Assembly: GCF_025399895.1 (NCBI RefSeq)
Contig: NZ_JAODUA010000008.1
Coordinates: forward strand, 1-64,000
Length of the DNA stretch: 64,000 nt
Origin: Streptomyces sp. ASQP_92
GTDB taxonomy: Bacteria; Actinomycetota; Actinomycetes; Streptomycetales; Streptomycetaceae
Reading direction: 5' to 3'
Part shown: positions 33,577-42,140 of the stretch, in pieces
How positions within the stretch are numbered: position 1 is the first letter of the stretch
Layout of the letters: each line of letters starts with the position of its first letter
Position numbers and translations under genes: made by a program
The notes under the pieces: generated by a model
The model's input: the letters and a program-made list of their open reading frames with translations, nothing else
Databases searched by the model: none
What the model was told of the DNA's origin: nothing

Positions 33577-36500
33577 GTGTCGTCTCAGTCCCCCAGTAAT
33601 TCGAGCGTCTCGACCGACCAAGACGGGCAGGGCAAGAACCCTGCGGCCGGCTTTGGTGCCAATGAGTGGCTCGTCGACGAGATCTATCAGCAGTACCTCC
33701 AGGACCCCAATTCGGTCGACCGTGCCTGGTGGGACTTCTTCGCCGACTACAAGCCGGGAGCCACCGGCACGGCGGACAACCCTGTCCAGGGTGCTCCCAC
33801 CGCAGCCGCAGCCGCGGGGGCTGCGCCTGCCGCCGCCACTCCGGCCACGCCCGCCGCCCCGGCCCAGGCCGTTCCGGCCCCCGCCGCCCCGGCAGCCCCG
33901 GCAGCCCCGGCAGCGGCCAAGGCTCCGGCTCCGGCCGCCGCCCAGGCGAAGGCTCCGGCTCCGGCGAAGCCCGCGGCCGCCGCCGCGCCCGCCGCCAAGG
34001 CCGCCCCGGCGACCGAGGCCCCGGCCGGCCCCGAGTACGTGACGCTGCGCGGCCCCGCCGCCGCGGTCGCCAAGAACATGAACGCCTCGCTGGAGATGCC
34101 CACGGCCACGTCCGTGCGCGCCGTCCCGGTGAAGCTCCTGTTCGACAACCGCATCGTCATCAACAACCACCTCAAGCGCGCCCGGGGCGGGAAGGTCTCC
34201 TTCACCCACCTCATCGGCTACGCGATGGTGCAGGCGATCAAGGCCATGCCGTCGATGAACTACGCGTTCGTCGAGAAGGACGGCAAGCCGACCCTGGTCA
34301 AGCCGGAGCACGTGAACTTCGGCCTCGCCATCGACCTGGTGAAGCCCAACGGCGACCGCCAGCTCGTCGTCGCGGGCATCAAGAAGGCCGAGACGCTCAA
34401 CTTCTTCGAGTTCTGGCAGGCGTACGAGGACATCGTCCGCCGGGCCCGCAACAACAAGCTGACGATGGACGACTTCACGGGCGTCACCGTCTCGCTGACC
34501 AACCCCGGCGGCCTCGGCACCGTGCACTCCGTGCCGCGTCTGATGCCCGGTCAGTCGGTCATCATGGGCGTCGGCTCGATGGACTACCCGGCCGAGTTCC
34601 AGGGCACCTCGCAGGACACCCTGAACAAGCTGGGCATCTCGAAGGTGATGACCCTCACCTCGACGTACGACCACCGGGTCATCCAGGGCGCCGCGTCGGG
34701 CGAGTTCCTGCGCATCGTGGCCAACCTGCTGCTCGGCGACGACGGCTTCTACGACGACATCTTCGAGGCGCTGCGCATCCCCTACGAGCCGGTCCGCTGG
34801 CTCAAGGACATCGACGCCTCGCACGACGACGACGTCACCAAGGCCGCCCGCGTCTTCGAGCTGATCCACTCCTACCGGGTCCGCGGCCACGTCATGGCCG
34901 ACACCGACCCGCTGGAGTACCGCCAGCGCAAGCACCCCGACCTGGACATCACCGAGCACGGCCTCACCCTGTGGGACCTGGAGCGGGAGTTCGCGGTCGG
35001 CGGTTTCGCCGGCAAGACCCTGATGAAGCTGCGCGACGTCCTCGGCGTGCTGCGCGACTCGTACTGCCGCACCACCGGCATCGAGTTCATGCACATCCAG
35101 GACCCCAAGCAGCGCAAGTGGATCCAGGACCGCGTCGAGCGCTCGCACTCCAAGCCGGAGCGCGAGGAGCAGCTGCGCATCCTGCGCCGCCTGAACGCGG
35201 CCGAGGCGTTCGAGACGTTCCTCCAGACCAAGTACGTCGGCCAGAAGCGCTTCTCGCTCGAAGGCGGCGAGTCGGTCATCCCGCTGCTCGACGCGGTCAT
35301 CGACAGCGCCGCCGAGTCGCGTCTTGACGAGGTCGTCATCGGCATGGCCCACCGCGGCCGCCTGAACGTGCTGGCCAACATCGTCGGCAAGTCGTACGCG
35401 CAGATCTTCCGCGAGTTCGAGGGCAACCTCGACCCGAAGTCGATGCACGGCTCCGGCGACGTGAAGTACCACCTGGGCGCGTCGGGCACCTTCACCGGCC
35501 TGGACGGCGAGCAGATCAAGGTCTCCCTCGTCGCGAACCCCTCGCACCTGGAGGCGGTCGACCCGGTCCTGGAGGGTGTCGCCCGCGCGAAGCAGGACGT
35601 CATCAACAAGGGCGGCACGGACTTCACCGTCCTGCCGGTCGCCCTGCACGGTGACGCGGCCTTCGCCGGCCAGGGTGTCGTCGCCGAGACCCTGAACATG
35701 TCGCAGCTGCGCGGCTACCGCACCGGTGGCACGGTGCACATCGTCATCAACAACCAGGTCGGCTTCACCGCCGCCCCGGAGTCGTCGCGCTCCTCCATGT
35801 ACGCCACCGACGTGGCCCGCATGATCGAGGCGCCGATCATCCACGTGAACGGCGACGACCCGGAGGCCGTGGTCCGCGTCGCGCGGCTCGCCTTCGAGTT
35901 CCGCCAGACGTTCAACAAGGACGTCGTGATCGACCTCATCTGCTACCGCCGCCGCGGTCACAACGAGGGCGACAACCCGCAGTTCACCAACCCGCAGATG
36001 TACAACCTGATCGACAAGAAGCGCTCGGTGCGCAAGCTCTACACCGAGTCGCTCATCGGTCGCGGCGACATCACCCTGGAAGAGGCCGAGCAGGCGCTCC
36101 AGGACTTCCAGGGCCAGCTGGAGAAGGTGTTCGCGGAGGTCCGCGAGGCCACCTCGGCGCCGGGCGAGATCCACTCGTCCGACCACCAGGCGGAGTTCCC
36201 GGTCGCGGTCAACACGGCGGTCTCGCAGGAGGCCGTCAAGCGCATCGCCGAGTCGCAGGTGAACATCCCGGAGCGGATCACCGTCCACCCGCGTCTGATG
36301 CCGCAGATGCAGCGCCGCGCCTCCTCCGTCGACGACGGCACGATCGACTGGGGCATGGGCGAGACCCTGGCCATCGGCTCGCTGCTCATGGAGGGCGTCC
36401 CGGTCCGGCTCTCCGGCCAGGACACCCGCCGCGGCACCTTCGGCCAGCGCCACGCGGTCCTGGTCGACCAGGTGACGGGCGAGGACTACACCCCGCTGAT

Positions 36501-37392
36501 GTACCTGTCCGAGGACCAGGCCCGCTACAACGTCTATGACTCGCTGCTCTCCGAGTACGCGGCGATGGGCTTCGAGTACGGCTACTCGCTGGCCCGTCCC
36601 GAGTCCCTGGTGATGTGGGAGGCGCAGTTCGGCGACTTCGTCAACGGCGCCCAGACGGTCGTGGACGAGTTCATCTCCTCGGCCGAGCAGAAGTGGGGCC
36701 AGACCTCCGGCGTCACCCTGCTCCTGCCGCACGGCTACGAGGGCCAGGGCCCGGACCACTCGTCCGCCCGCCCGGAGCGCTTCCTCCAGATGTGCGCGCA
36801 GAACAACATGACGGTCGCCATGCCGACGCTGCCGTCGAACTACTTCCACCTGCTGCGCTGGCAGGTCCACAACCCGCACCACAAGCCGCTCATCGTCTTC
36901 ACCCCGAAGTCGATGCTGCGTCTGAAGGCGGCGGCGTCGAAGGCCGAGGAGTTCACCAGTGGCGGCTTCCGCCCGGTGATCGGCGACGAGCACGTGGACG
37001 CGAACGCGGTCCGCAAGGTCGTCTTCTGCGCGGGCAAGGTCTACTACGACCTGGCCGCGGAGCGCGACAAGCGGGGCGCGAACGACACGGCCATCATCCG
37101 CATCGAGCGCCTGTACCCGCTACCGGGTGCCGAGCTCCAGGCGGAGATCGCCAAGTTCCCGAACGCCGAGAAGTACCTGTGGGCCCAGGAGGAGCCGGCG
37201 AACCAGGGTGCCTGGCCGTTCATCGCGCTCAACCTGATCGACCACCTGGACCTGGCCGTCGGCGCGGACGTGCCGCACGGCGAGCGCCTGCGCCGCATCT
37301 CGCGCCCGCACGGCTCGTCCCCGGCGGTGGGCTCGAAGAAGCGTCACGAGCAGGAGCAGGAGCAGCTGGTGAACGAGGTCTTCGAGGCGTAA
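33577..37392 (+). CDS. kgd: Fused 2-oxoglutarate decarboxylase/dehydrogenase E1-E2 (Kgd)
   Basis: This ~1271-aa TCA-cycle enzyme combines an E2-like acyltransferase domain with a ThDP E1 domain. It decarboxylates 2-oxoglutarate and, with dihydrolipoyl components, feeds succinyl-CoA formation. NEWLVDEIYQQYLQDP is the N-terminal helix. An alanine/proline linker follows (about 70-150). The E2 catalytic motif is TYDHRVIQGAASGEFL near 370. The E1 domain includes HGDAAFAGQGVVAETLNMSQL and RRGHNEGDNP. I prefer the GTG at 33577, with GAAGAGGGCGG before it; a GTG at 33550 is also in frame. It is close in length to mycobacterial Kgd. It is monocistronic, closed by a strong hairpin. Confidence 0.95.
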   Translation: MSSQSPSNSSVSTDQDGQGKNPAAGFGANEWLVDEIYQQYLQDPNSVDRAWWDFFADYKPGATGTADNPVQGAPTAAAAAGAAPAAATPATPAAPAQAVPAPAAPAAPAAPAAAKAPAPAAAQAKAPAPAKPAAAAAPAAKAAPATEAPAGPEYVTLRGPAAAVAKNMNASLEMPTATSVRAVPVKLLFDNRIVINNHLKRARGGKVSFTHLIGYAMVQAIKAMPSMNYAFVEKDGKPTLVKPEHVNFGLAIDLVKPNGDRQLVVAGIKKAETLNFFEFWQAYEDIVRRARNNKLTMDDFTGVTVSLTNPGGLGTVHSVPRLMPGQSVIMGVGSMDYPAEFQGTSQDTLNKLGISKVMTLTSTYDHRVIQGAASGEFLRIVANLLLGDDGFYDDIFEALRIPYEPVRWLKDIDASHDDDVTKAARVFELIHSYRVRGHVMADTDPLEYRQRKHPDLDITEHGLTLWDLEREFAVGGFAGKTLMKLRDVLGVLRDSYCRTTGIEFMHIQDPKQRKWIQDRVERSHSKPEREEQLRILRRLNAAEAFETFLQTKYVGQKRFSLEGGESVIPLLDAVIDSAAESRLDEVVIGMAHRGRLNVLANIVGKSYAQIFREFEGNLDPKSMHGSGDVKYHLGASGTFTGLDGEQIKVSLVANPSHLEAVDPVLEGVARAKQDVINKGGTDFTVLPVALHGDAAFAGQGVVAETLNMSQLRGYRTGGTVHIVINNQVGFTAAPESSRSSMYATDVARMIEAPIIHVNGDDPEAVVRVARLAFEFRQTFNKDVVIDLICYRRRGHNEGDNPQFTNPQMYNLIDKKRSVRKLYTESLIGRGDITLEEAEQALQDFQGQLEKVFAEVREATSAPGEIHSSDHQAEFPVAVNTAVSQEAVKRIAESQVNIPERITVHPRLMPQMQRRASSVDDGTIDWGMGETLAIGSLLMEGVPVRLSGQDTRRGTFGQRHAVLVDQVTGEDYTPLMYLSEDQARYNVYDSLLSEYAAMGFEYGYSLARPESLVMWEAQFGDFVNGAQTVVDEFISSAEQKWGQTSGVTLLLPHGYEGQGPDHSSARPERFLQMCAQNNMTVAMPTLPSNYFHLLRWQVHNPHHKPLIVFTPKSMLRLKAAASKAEEFTSGGFRPVIGDEHVDANAVRKVVFCAGKVYYDLAAERDKRGANDTAIIRIERLYPLPGAELQAEIAKFPNAEKYLWAQEEPANQGAWPFIALNLIDHLDLAVGADVPHGERLRRISRPHGSSPAVGSKKRHEQEQEQLVNEVFEA

Positions 37393-37474
37393 GCACGCCG
37401 CGGGAGCGCGGGCCCGGTCGGCCGCGCTCCCGGACCTCCCCGAGCCGCTCGCCCGGCTCCCGCAGTACGCACAC

Positions 37475-37518
37475 GAAGGGCCCGGCACCCCCGGTTTCAC
37501 GGGGATGCCGGGCCCTTC
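37475..37518 (+). terminator. Strong hairpin terminator of kgd
   Basis: GAAGGGCCCGGCA (37475-37487) pairs perfectly with TGCCGGGCCCTTC (37506-37518), and CCCC/GGGG extends the stem inside. The hairpin also lies 11 bp after the end of the convergent gene at 37529, so it may act in both directions. Confidence 0.85.
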
Positions 37519-37528
37519 GGCGCGGGTG

Positions 37529-37780
37529 TCAGCTCTCGTCGTCGTCGCGATGGGCGTCGCCGTCGTCGCGATCGGCGTCGCCGTCGTCGCGATCGGCGTC
37601 GCCGTCGTCGCGATGGGCCGGCGGGGGTACGCGTATGACCACGCTGCCGCCGGCCAGGTCTATGGGGCCGCGCCCGGGGTCGGAGTCACCCACCTCGTCG
37701 AGGGTGAGCTCCTGGCGCCGGCGCTCCTCCTCCGTGTGCCGCCGCGCGGGCGCGAAGAACTCGTCGAGCCCACCGAACAT
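37529..37780 (-). CDS. Small Streptomyces protein with repetitive acidic tail (DUF6191-like)
   Basis: This 83-aa protein begins MFGGLDEFFAPARRHTEEERRRQELTL and contains DPGRGPIDLAGGSVVIRVP. I recall this pattern as a small conserved Streptomyces family (DUF6191), but this is memory only. The C-terminal third is a 7-residue repeat, DGDADRD-like, encoded by the 21-bp tandem repeat at 37541-37619. The start at 37780 has an excellent GGAGGTGG ribosome site. Function is unknown; the acidic tail could vary in length between strains. Confidence 0.75.
   Translation of the reverse strand: MFGGLDEFFAPARRHTEEERRRQELTLDEVGDSDPGRGPIDLAGGSVVIRVPPPAHRDDGDADRDDGDADRDDGDAHRDDDES
37541..37619. repeat. 21-bp tandem repeat, about 3.8 copies, inside a coding region
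   Basis: The unit GTCGTCGCGATSGGCGTCGCC repeats at 37541, 37562, 37583 and in part at 37604. Copies differ only at one C/G position. On the minus strand it encodes the acidic tail (GDADRDD)n of the 83-aa protein. The 21-bp period keeps the frame. Confidence 0.9.
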
Positions 37781-38070
37781 CCGTGACCACCTCCGTCGAC
37801 CGTCCCGTATCCGCACAACGCCGTACGGCGCCCGGCGCATCCCGTAACGCCCATCGGCTTTGTCCGGTGGGCGCCGCCGGGCCGCTCGGGCACGGTGAGT
37901 ACGCGGTACCCCGCACCCGTCCGGCGAAGCACGGCGCGGGGGCCCGCTGGGGGCGGGTCACATGGTCGGCACGACGAGTCCCAAGGGGACGCAAAGGGCG
38001 GTCATCGTCGGCGGCGGCCGCCGGATACGCTGAAGGGCGAACATCCGGTACGCCCTCACAGGAGCACGTT

Positions 38071-38256
38071 GTGTACTTCACCGACCGCGGCATCGAGGAG
38101 CTGGAGAAGCGGCGCGGCGAGGAGGAGGTCACCTTCGAGTGGCTCGCCGAGCAGCTGCGCACCTTCGTCGACCTCAACCCCGATTTCGAGGTCCCGGTCG
38201 AGCGGCTCGCCACCTGGCTGGCCCGGCTCGACGACGAGGACGACGACGAGGAGTGA
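38071..38256 (+). CDS. DUF6104-type small acidic protein
   Basis: This 61-aa protein starts with a GTG behind AGGAGCACGTT and reads YFTDRGIEELEKRRGEEEVTFEWL and then LNPDFEVPVERLATWLARLDDEDDDEE. The length and sequence match the small Streptomyces family I know as DUF6104. Function is unknown. A TACGCT box about 40 bp upstream may be its -10. Confidence 0.82.
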   Translation: MYFTDRGIEELEKRRGEEEVTFEWLAEQLRTFVDLNPDFEVPVERLATWLARLDDEDDDEE

Positions 38257-38315
38257 GCCGGACCCCGGCGTCAGGGCCGGGATGGCGGGGCCGGTGCGGG
38301 AACGCGTAATACGCG

Positions 38316-39134
38316 TCAGCCGGTGGTGCTGGTCCGCAGCCGGTCGTAGACGAGGCCGAGGGCGCCGTGGGCGACCAGGATCGCGCCCGCCGCGGTCCAG
38401 CCGCCGCTGCGGCGGGACAGGCCCCAGGCGGTGAGCGGGAGGCCCGCGGCCAGTTGGGCGGCGCCGAGCAGACGGGCCTTGGGGCCGCGCACCCAGGGGC
38501 CGAGCGGGCTGTCCTCGACCACGTCGAGCTCCGCGCGTACGGCATCGCGCCAGCCGGACCATGCGATCGGCTCGGCACCGAGAGCCTGGGCCACCGAGCG
38601 CAGCCGGTCGGTGGGCTCGCCCGGAGTGAGTCCGGCGGGCAGAGTCACTCCCGTGCGGGCCAGGACCGCGATGAGGCCGAACAGCCGGGCGCGGGCGTCG
38701 GCGGCCGGGTCGGGCAGGGTCAGGGCGTCCAGTGCCTCCCTGTCGTGTACGGGATCCAGGCCGAGCCGGGCCGCGAACGTCCGCATGGCCTCCCCCTCAC
38801 CGACCGGCGTGCCGTCCGCCAGCCAGACGTAGCCGACCGTACGGCGAAAGCCCGACGCCAGGGTGTAGCCGGCCTGGGAGTCGTCCCACCACAGGGCGAT
38901 GGCGGGCGCGCCGACCCCGATCGTGAGCGCGCCCGCCCAGCCCGCGAGCACCTCCTCGACGGGGCCCGCACCGGCCTGCCAGGGCTTGTCCGCGGGAACG
39001 ATCACGCTCCAGCCGGTCCCGGCCGGCGCCAGCAGCATCCGCTCGCGCAGCAGATGGGCGACCGGGCGGACCATCGGGGGTTCGGCGCGGCAGAGGAGCA
39101 GGGCGCCGGGGGCGGCGGCATCGGGGACGGGCAT
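38316..39134 (-). CDS. Hypothetical protein with two C-terminal hydrophobic segments
   Basis: This 272-aa protein has a soluble part (about 1-215) with GTGWSVIVPADKPW and AIALWWDDSQAGYTLASGFRRTVGYVWLADG. At the C-terminus are hydrophobic segments LLGAAQLAAGLPLTAWGL and TAAGAILVAHGALGLVYD. I do not recognise a family with certainty. I chose the ATG at 39134: TAGCGT lies 7 nt before it and there is no ribosome site, as in a leaderless transcript. A palindrome at 39148-39161 overlaps the region just upstream of this -10. Confidence 0.7.
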   Translation of the reverse strand: MPVPDAAAPGALLLCRAEPPMVRPVAHLLRERMLLAPAGTGWSVIVPADKPWQAGAGPVEEVLAGWAGALTIGVGAPAIALWWDDSQAGYTLASGFRRTVGYVWLADGTPVGEGEAMRTFAARLGLDPVHDREALDALTLPDPAADARARLFGLIAVLARTGVTLPAGLTPGEPTDRLRSVAQALGAEPIAWSGWRDAVRAELDVVEDSPLGPWVRGPKARLLGAAQLAAGLPLTAWGLSRRSGGWTAAGAILVAHGALGLVYDRLRTSTTG

Positions 39135-39147
39135 GATCCATACGCTA

Positions 39148-39161
39148 GGCCATGTATGGCC
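39148..39161. promoter_or_regulatory. Inverted repeat GGCCATGTATGGCC near the hypothetical gene promoter
   Basis: Six-bp arms flank a 2-bp centre. It abuts the -10 TAGCGT of the minus-strand gene, a position suited to an operator between -10 and -35. It lies 150 bp from the DUF4097 start. Confidence 0.4.
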
Positions 39162-39236
39162 CGATTTCCCCTTATTCGTACACGAATCGACACTCGTGGG
39201 GCATCGCATCGCCGCCGTCTTGACTTCCGGCGAGCG

Positions 39237-39276
39237 CGATATATCGTGTCTAGCCAGAGACGCGATATGTTGCGTC
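39237..39276 (+). promoter_or_regulatory. Candidate PadR operator and promoter of DUF4097-padR
   Basis: CGATATATCG at 39237-39246 is a perfect 10-bp palindrome of the AT-rich type bound by PadR-family proteins. GACGC and GCGTC frame a related GATATGTT core at 39259-39276. A TTGACT box is at 39220-39225. The PadR gene is the second gene of the operon, so autoregulation is likely. Confidence 0.55.
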
Positions 39277-39312
39277 TTGCAGTACCCGGTCGCAGCGCCA
39301 GGAGGTCAGCAG

Positions 39313-40302
39313 ATGTCCGAGTCCACGTGGACCGTCCCAGAGCCGCGGAAGCTCACCTTTGACGGGCACGACGAGCAGGGCGGTGATGGCGGGGACGGCG
39401 GCCACGGCGGTCCGGTGACGAAGCTCCAGGTGCGCATCGTCAACGGAACGGTGAACGTCGTCGGGACCGAGGAAAGTTCCGCCCGCCTTGAGGTCTCCTC
39501 GATCGAGGGACCGCCGCTGATCGTGACGCGCGACGGCTCCACGCTCACCGTCGCCTACGAGGATCTGCCCTGGCGCGGCTTCCTGAAGTGGCTCGACCGC
39601 AAGGCCTGGAACCGCAGCGCGGTGGTCTCGCTCGCCGTGCCGGCCGACGCGGACGTCGAGGTCGGCACGGTCGGCGCGGGTTCCGTGGTCTCCGGGATCC
39701 GGGGACGTACGGAGGTACGCGGCGTCAGCGGCGACACCACCCTCGTCAAGCTCGCGGGCCCGATCAAGGCCGAGAGCGTCACCGGCAACCTGGAGGCCCA
39801 GGCGGTCACCGGCGAGCTCCGCTTCAAGTCGGTCTCCGGCGATCTCACGGTCGTCGAGGGGGCCGGGGGCCGCGTGGCGGCGGAGTCGGTGAGCGGTGAC
39901 ATGCTGCTCGACCTGGACCCCGGGACGAAGGCCACCGACATCCGGCTGACCACGGTCTCCGGCGAGGTCGCCATCCGGCTGCCGCACCCGGCCGACGCGC
40001 GGGTCGAGGCGAACACCACGAGCGGGACCGTCTCCAGTGCGTTCGAGGACCTGCGGATCAGCGGGCAGTGGGGTACGAAGAAGATCACCGGCACGCTGGG
40101 GGCGGGCAACGGGACGCTCAGGGCGACGACGGTCTCCGGAGCCATCGCGTTGCTGCGCAGGCCGACGGAGCCGGTGGACGCAGCGGAGGCGACGGAGTCG
40201 ACGGATGCAGGGGCGGGCGACGAGGGATCGCCGCCGCCCGGCGGATCGCCCACGTCGCCCAGCGCCGGCAGTTCGACCGACCCCACCAAGAAGGTGCTCT
40301 GA
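39313..40302 (+). CDS. DUF4097 adhesin-like beta-repeat protein
   Basis: This 329-aa protein has the DUF4097 pattern of short beta repeats, with recurrent VSGDTTLV, SVTGNLEAQ, VTGELRFKSVSGDL, SVSGDMLL and TVSGEVAI, as in a right-handed beta solenoid. There is no signal peptide, so it stays in the cytoplasm. The C-terminus is a disordered acidic, proline-rich tail. GGAGGTCAGCAG is a strong ribosome site. The padR gene starts 1 bp after its stop codon, so the two are coupled. Function of the family in Streptomyces is unknown. Confidence 0.85.
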   Translation: MSESTWTVPEPRKLTFDGHDEQGGDGGDGGHGGPVTKLQVRIVNGTVNVVGTEESSARLEVSSIEGPPLIVTRDGSTLTVAYEDLPWRGFLKWLDRKAWNRSAVVSLAVPADADVEVGTVGAGSVVSGIRGRTEVRGVSGDTTLVKLAGPIKAESVTGNLEAQAVTGELRFKSVSGDLTVVEGAGGRVAAESVSGDMLLDLDPGTKATDIRLTTVSGEVAIRLPHPADARVEANTTSGTVSSAFEDLRISGQWGTKKITGTLGAGNGTLRATTVSGAIALLRRPTEPVDAAEATESTDAGAGDEGSPPPGGSPTSPSAGSSTDPTKKVL

Positions 40303-40303
40303 C

Positions 40304-41365
40304 ATGCCCCCCGTCTTCGCCCACGGCCGCCTCCGTCTCTACCTCCTCAAACTGCTCGACGAGGCGCCGCGCCACGGGTACGAGGTGATCCGGCTGCTCG
40401 AAGAGCGCTTCCAGGGGCTGTACGCGCCCAGCGCCGGCACGGTCTACCCGCGGCTCGCGAAGCTGGAGGCCGAGGGGCTCGTCACCCACACCACCGAGGG
40501 CGGCCGCAAGGTCTACTCGATCACCGAAGCCGGCCGCGCGGAGTTGGCGGGCCGGGGCGGTGAACTCGCCGATCTGGAGCTGGAGATCCGCGAGTCCGTC
40601 TCCGAACTCGCCGCCGAGATCCGCGACGACGTACGCGGCGCGGCGGGCAGCCTCCGCGAGGACATGCGCCGCGCGGCCCGCGAAGCCCGTACGGGGCAGG
40701 CCTCGGCCGGCGCCGGCCGAGGTGCCCGGAAGGGGTTCCCCGAGGCGTCCGACTTCTTCGACAGCGCGTGGGGCGACGGGGAGGCCTGGCAGCAGGCGAA
40801 GGAGGAGTTCAAGCGGGCCAAGCAGGAGTGGAAGGAGCAGGCGCGCCGGGCGAAGGACGAGTCCCGGCGGGCCCGCGACGAGGCCCAGCAGGCACGTCGG
40901 CAGGCCAAGGAGGCGCAGGAGAAGGCGCGCGAGGAGATGCAGCGGGTCGCGCGCGATGTGCAGCGCCAGGTGCAGGAGCACTTCGCGCGGGGGGACTGGC
41001 CGACGGGTGTGCGCGAGGGGCTGGCGGAGATCACCAAGGAGCTGGGCCGGTTCGGGTTCGGCCCCGCCCCGGCCCCGGCCCCGGGTTCCGAGGCGGGTGC
41101 GTCCTCGGCGGCCGATGTCACGGTTGAGCGGGTGGATCTCGGCAAGGTGGAGGCCGAGGGTGGGGCGGAGCCGGAGTGGGCGCGGGAGGAGCCGTCCGGG
41201 AACCCGGCGCGGGATCTCGACCGGTTGCTCGATCGTTTCCGGGACGACATTCGGGATGCGGCCCGGGATCACGGGGTGACCCCGCCCCAACTCCTGGAGG
41301 CGCGCCGCCACTTGGCGGAGGCGGCGGTCCGCATCGGGGGGGCGTTGCGGCCCCCGGGGGCGTAG
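40304..41365 (+). CDS. PadR family regulator with long coiled-coil extension
   Basis: This 353-aa protein has a PadR winged helix at about 5-85 (LYLLKLLDEAPRHGYEVIRLLEERF and PSAGTVYPRLAKLEAEGLVTH). A large extension follows, much longer than the usual ~100-residue C-domain: a highly charged helix with repeated KRAKQEWKEQARRAKDESRRARDEAQ (about 165-225), then an acidic region and a final helical domain. This suggests an extra binding role, for instance with the DUF4097 partner. The ATG lies 1 bp after the upstream stop. Confidence 0.88.
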   Translation: MPPVFAHGRLRLYLLKLLDEAPRHGYEVIRLLEERFQGLYAPSAGTVYPRLAKLEAEGLVTHTTEGGRKVYSITEAGRAELAGRGGELADLELEIRESVSELAAEIRDDVRGAAGSLREDMRRAAREARTGQASAGAGRGARKGFPEASDFFDSAWGDGEAWQQAKEEFKRAKQEWKEQARRAKDESRRARDEAQQARRQAKEAQEKAREEMQRVARDVQRQVQEHFARGDWPTGVREGLAEITKELGRFGFGPAPAPAPGSEAGASSAADVTVERVDLGKVEAEGGAEPEWAREEPSGNPARDLDRLLDRFRDDIRDAARDHGVTPPQLLEARRHLAEAAVRIGGALRPPGA

Positions 41366-41770
41366 GGAAACCTCCGGGGGCTCCGCCCCGGGCCCCCAGG
41401 TACAAGGGGTTGACGGACCCACCCCTCGGGGCTCCGCCCCGAACCCCGGGGGGTTCGCCCACCCACCCGCCCGTGCGGCGCGCCGCGAAAGCTGAACCCT
41501 GGGGCTGCGCCCCAGCCCCCCAGGGAGCCGCCCACCCACCCGCCCATGCGGCGCGTTGGGGAAAGCTGAGCCCCGGGGGCCCGCGCCCCAGGCCCCCGGA
41601 GGGTCGCCGCCCCTCGAACCCCAACGGACGCTGGGGTTCCCGCACGCACCCCCTCAGGGGCTCCGCCGCCGAACCCCCATCGCGCCTGAACGGCGCTCGT
41701 CCTCAAACGCCGGACGGGCTGAACATGCCACCCAGCACCATTCGCCCAAGCGACCCGAGGAACTGACACC

Positions 41771-41857
41771 CTCAGAGCCCAACGCGCCATAGGGGCGCGG
41801 GGAACTGCGCGAGAAGCGACCACGACTCGCACGTGACAGCGGGTTTCAGGGACGCGA
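41771..41857. repeat. Dispersed Streptomyces intergenic repeat, copy 1
   Basis: It starts CTCAGAGCCCAACGCGCCAT and has the core GGGGCGCGGGGAACTGCGCG followed by CGTGACAGCGGGTTTC. It differs from copy 2 at only a handful of bases. I recall this core as common between Streptomyces genes. Confidence 0.8.
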
Positions 41858-42002
41858 GGAACCGCGCATGCAGCGCCCACGCCCCCAGGCGGGCACGGGC
41901 TCAACTGTGCAAGGACGCGAGCAACTGCACAGACCCGCCCCGAACCCCCGTAGTGCAGCGGGTGTCAGGGGCACGCGGAACACGCCAGAACCACCCCGGC
42001 CC

Positions 42003-42089
42003 CTCAGCACCCAACGCGCCACAGGGGCGCGGGGAACTGCGCGAAAAGCGACCACGACCCGCACGTGACAGCGGGTTTCAAGGGTGCGA
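42003..42089. repeat. Dispersed Streptomyces intergenic repeat, copy 2
   Basis: It is a direct repeat of the element at 41771, displaced by 232 bp and in the same orientation. Degenerate pieces (GGACGCGAGCAACTGCAC and GACGCGAGGAACCGCGC) lie between the two. Confidence 0.8.
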
Positions 42090-42140
42090 CGTACCAGACA
42101 CCCAACCCCGCACTCCCCAGGCGCAAGCACCGGCAACCAC

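Larger units (their letters stand above)
41366..42140. other. 775-bp gene-free region of Streptomyces intergenic repeats
   Basis: The first part (41366-41700) is packed with G/C hairpins of the type GGGGCTCCGCCCC and similar CCCCAGGGGC runs. The second part (41771-42089) has two near-identical 87-bp copies of an element containing GGGGCGCGGGGAACTGCGCG, with two degenerate copies between. Frames crossing it are compositional artefacts. I see no gene. Confidence 0.8.

Noticed and set aside
33352..36993. A 1213-codon minus-strand frame opposite kgd
   Set aside because: It is a high-GC antisense shadow with no recognisable domain; kgd is unmistakable on the other strand.
41366..41770. Small proline-rich genes in the gene-free region
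   Set aside because: Frames consist of proline and glycine from GGGGC/GCCCC hairpins, with no ribosome site or codon bias.
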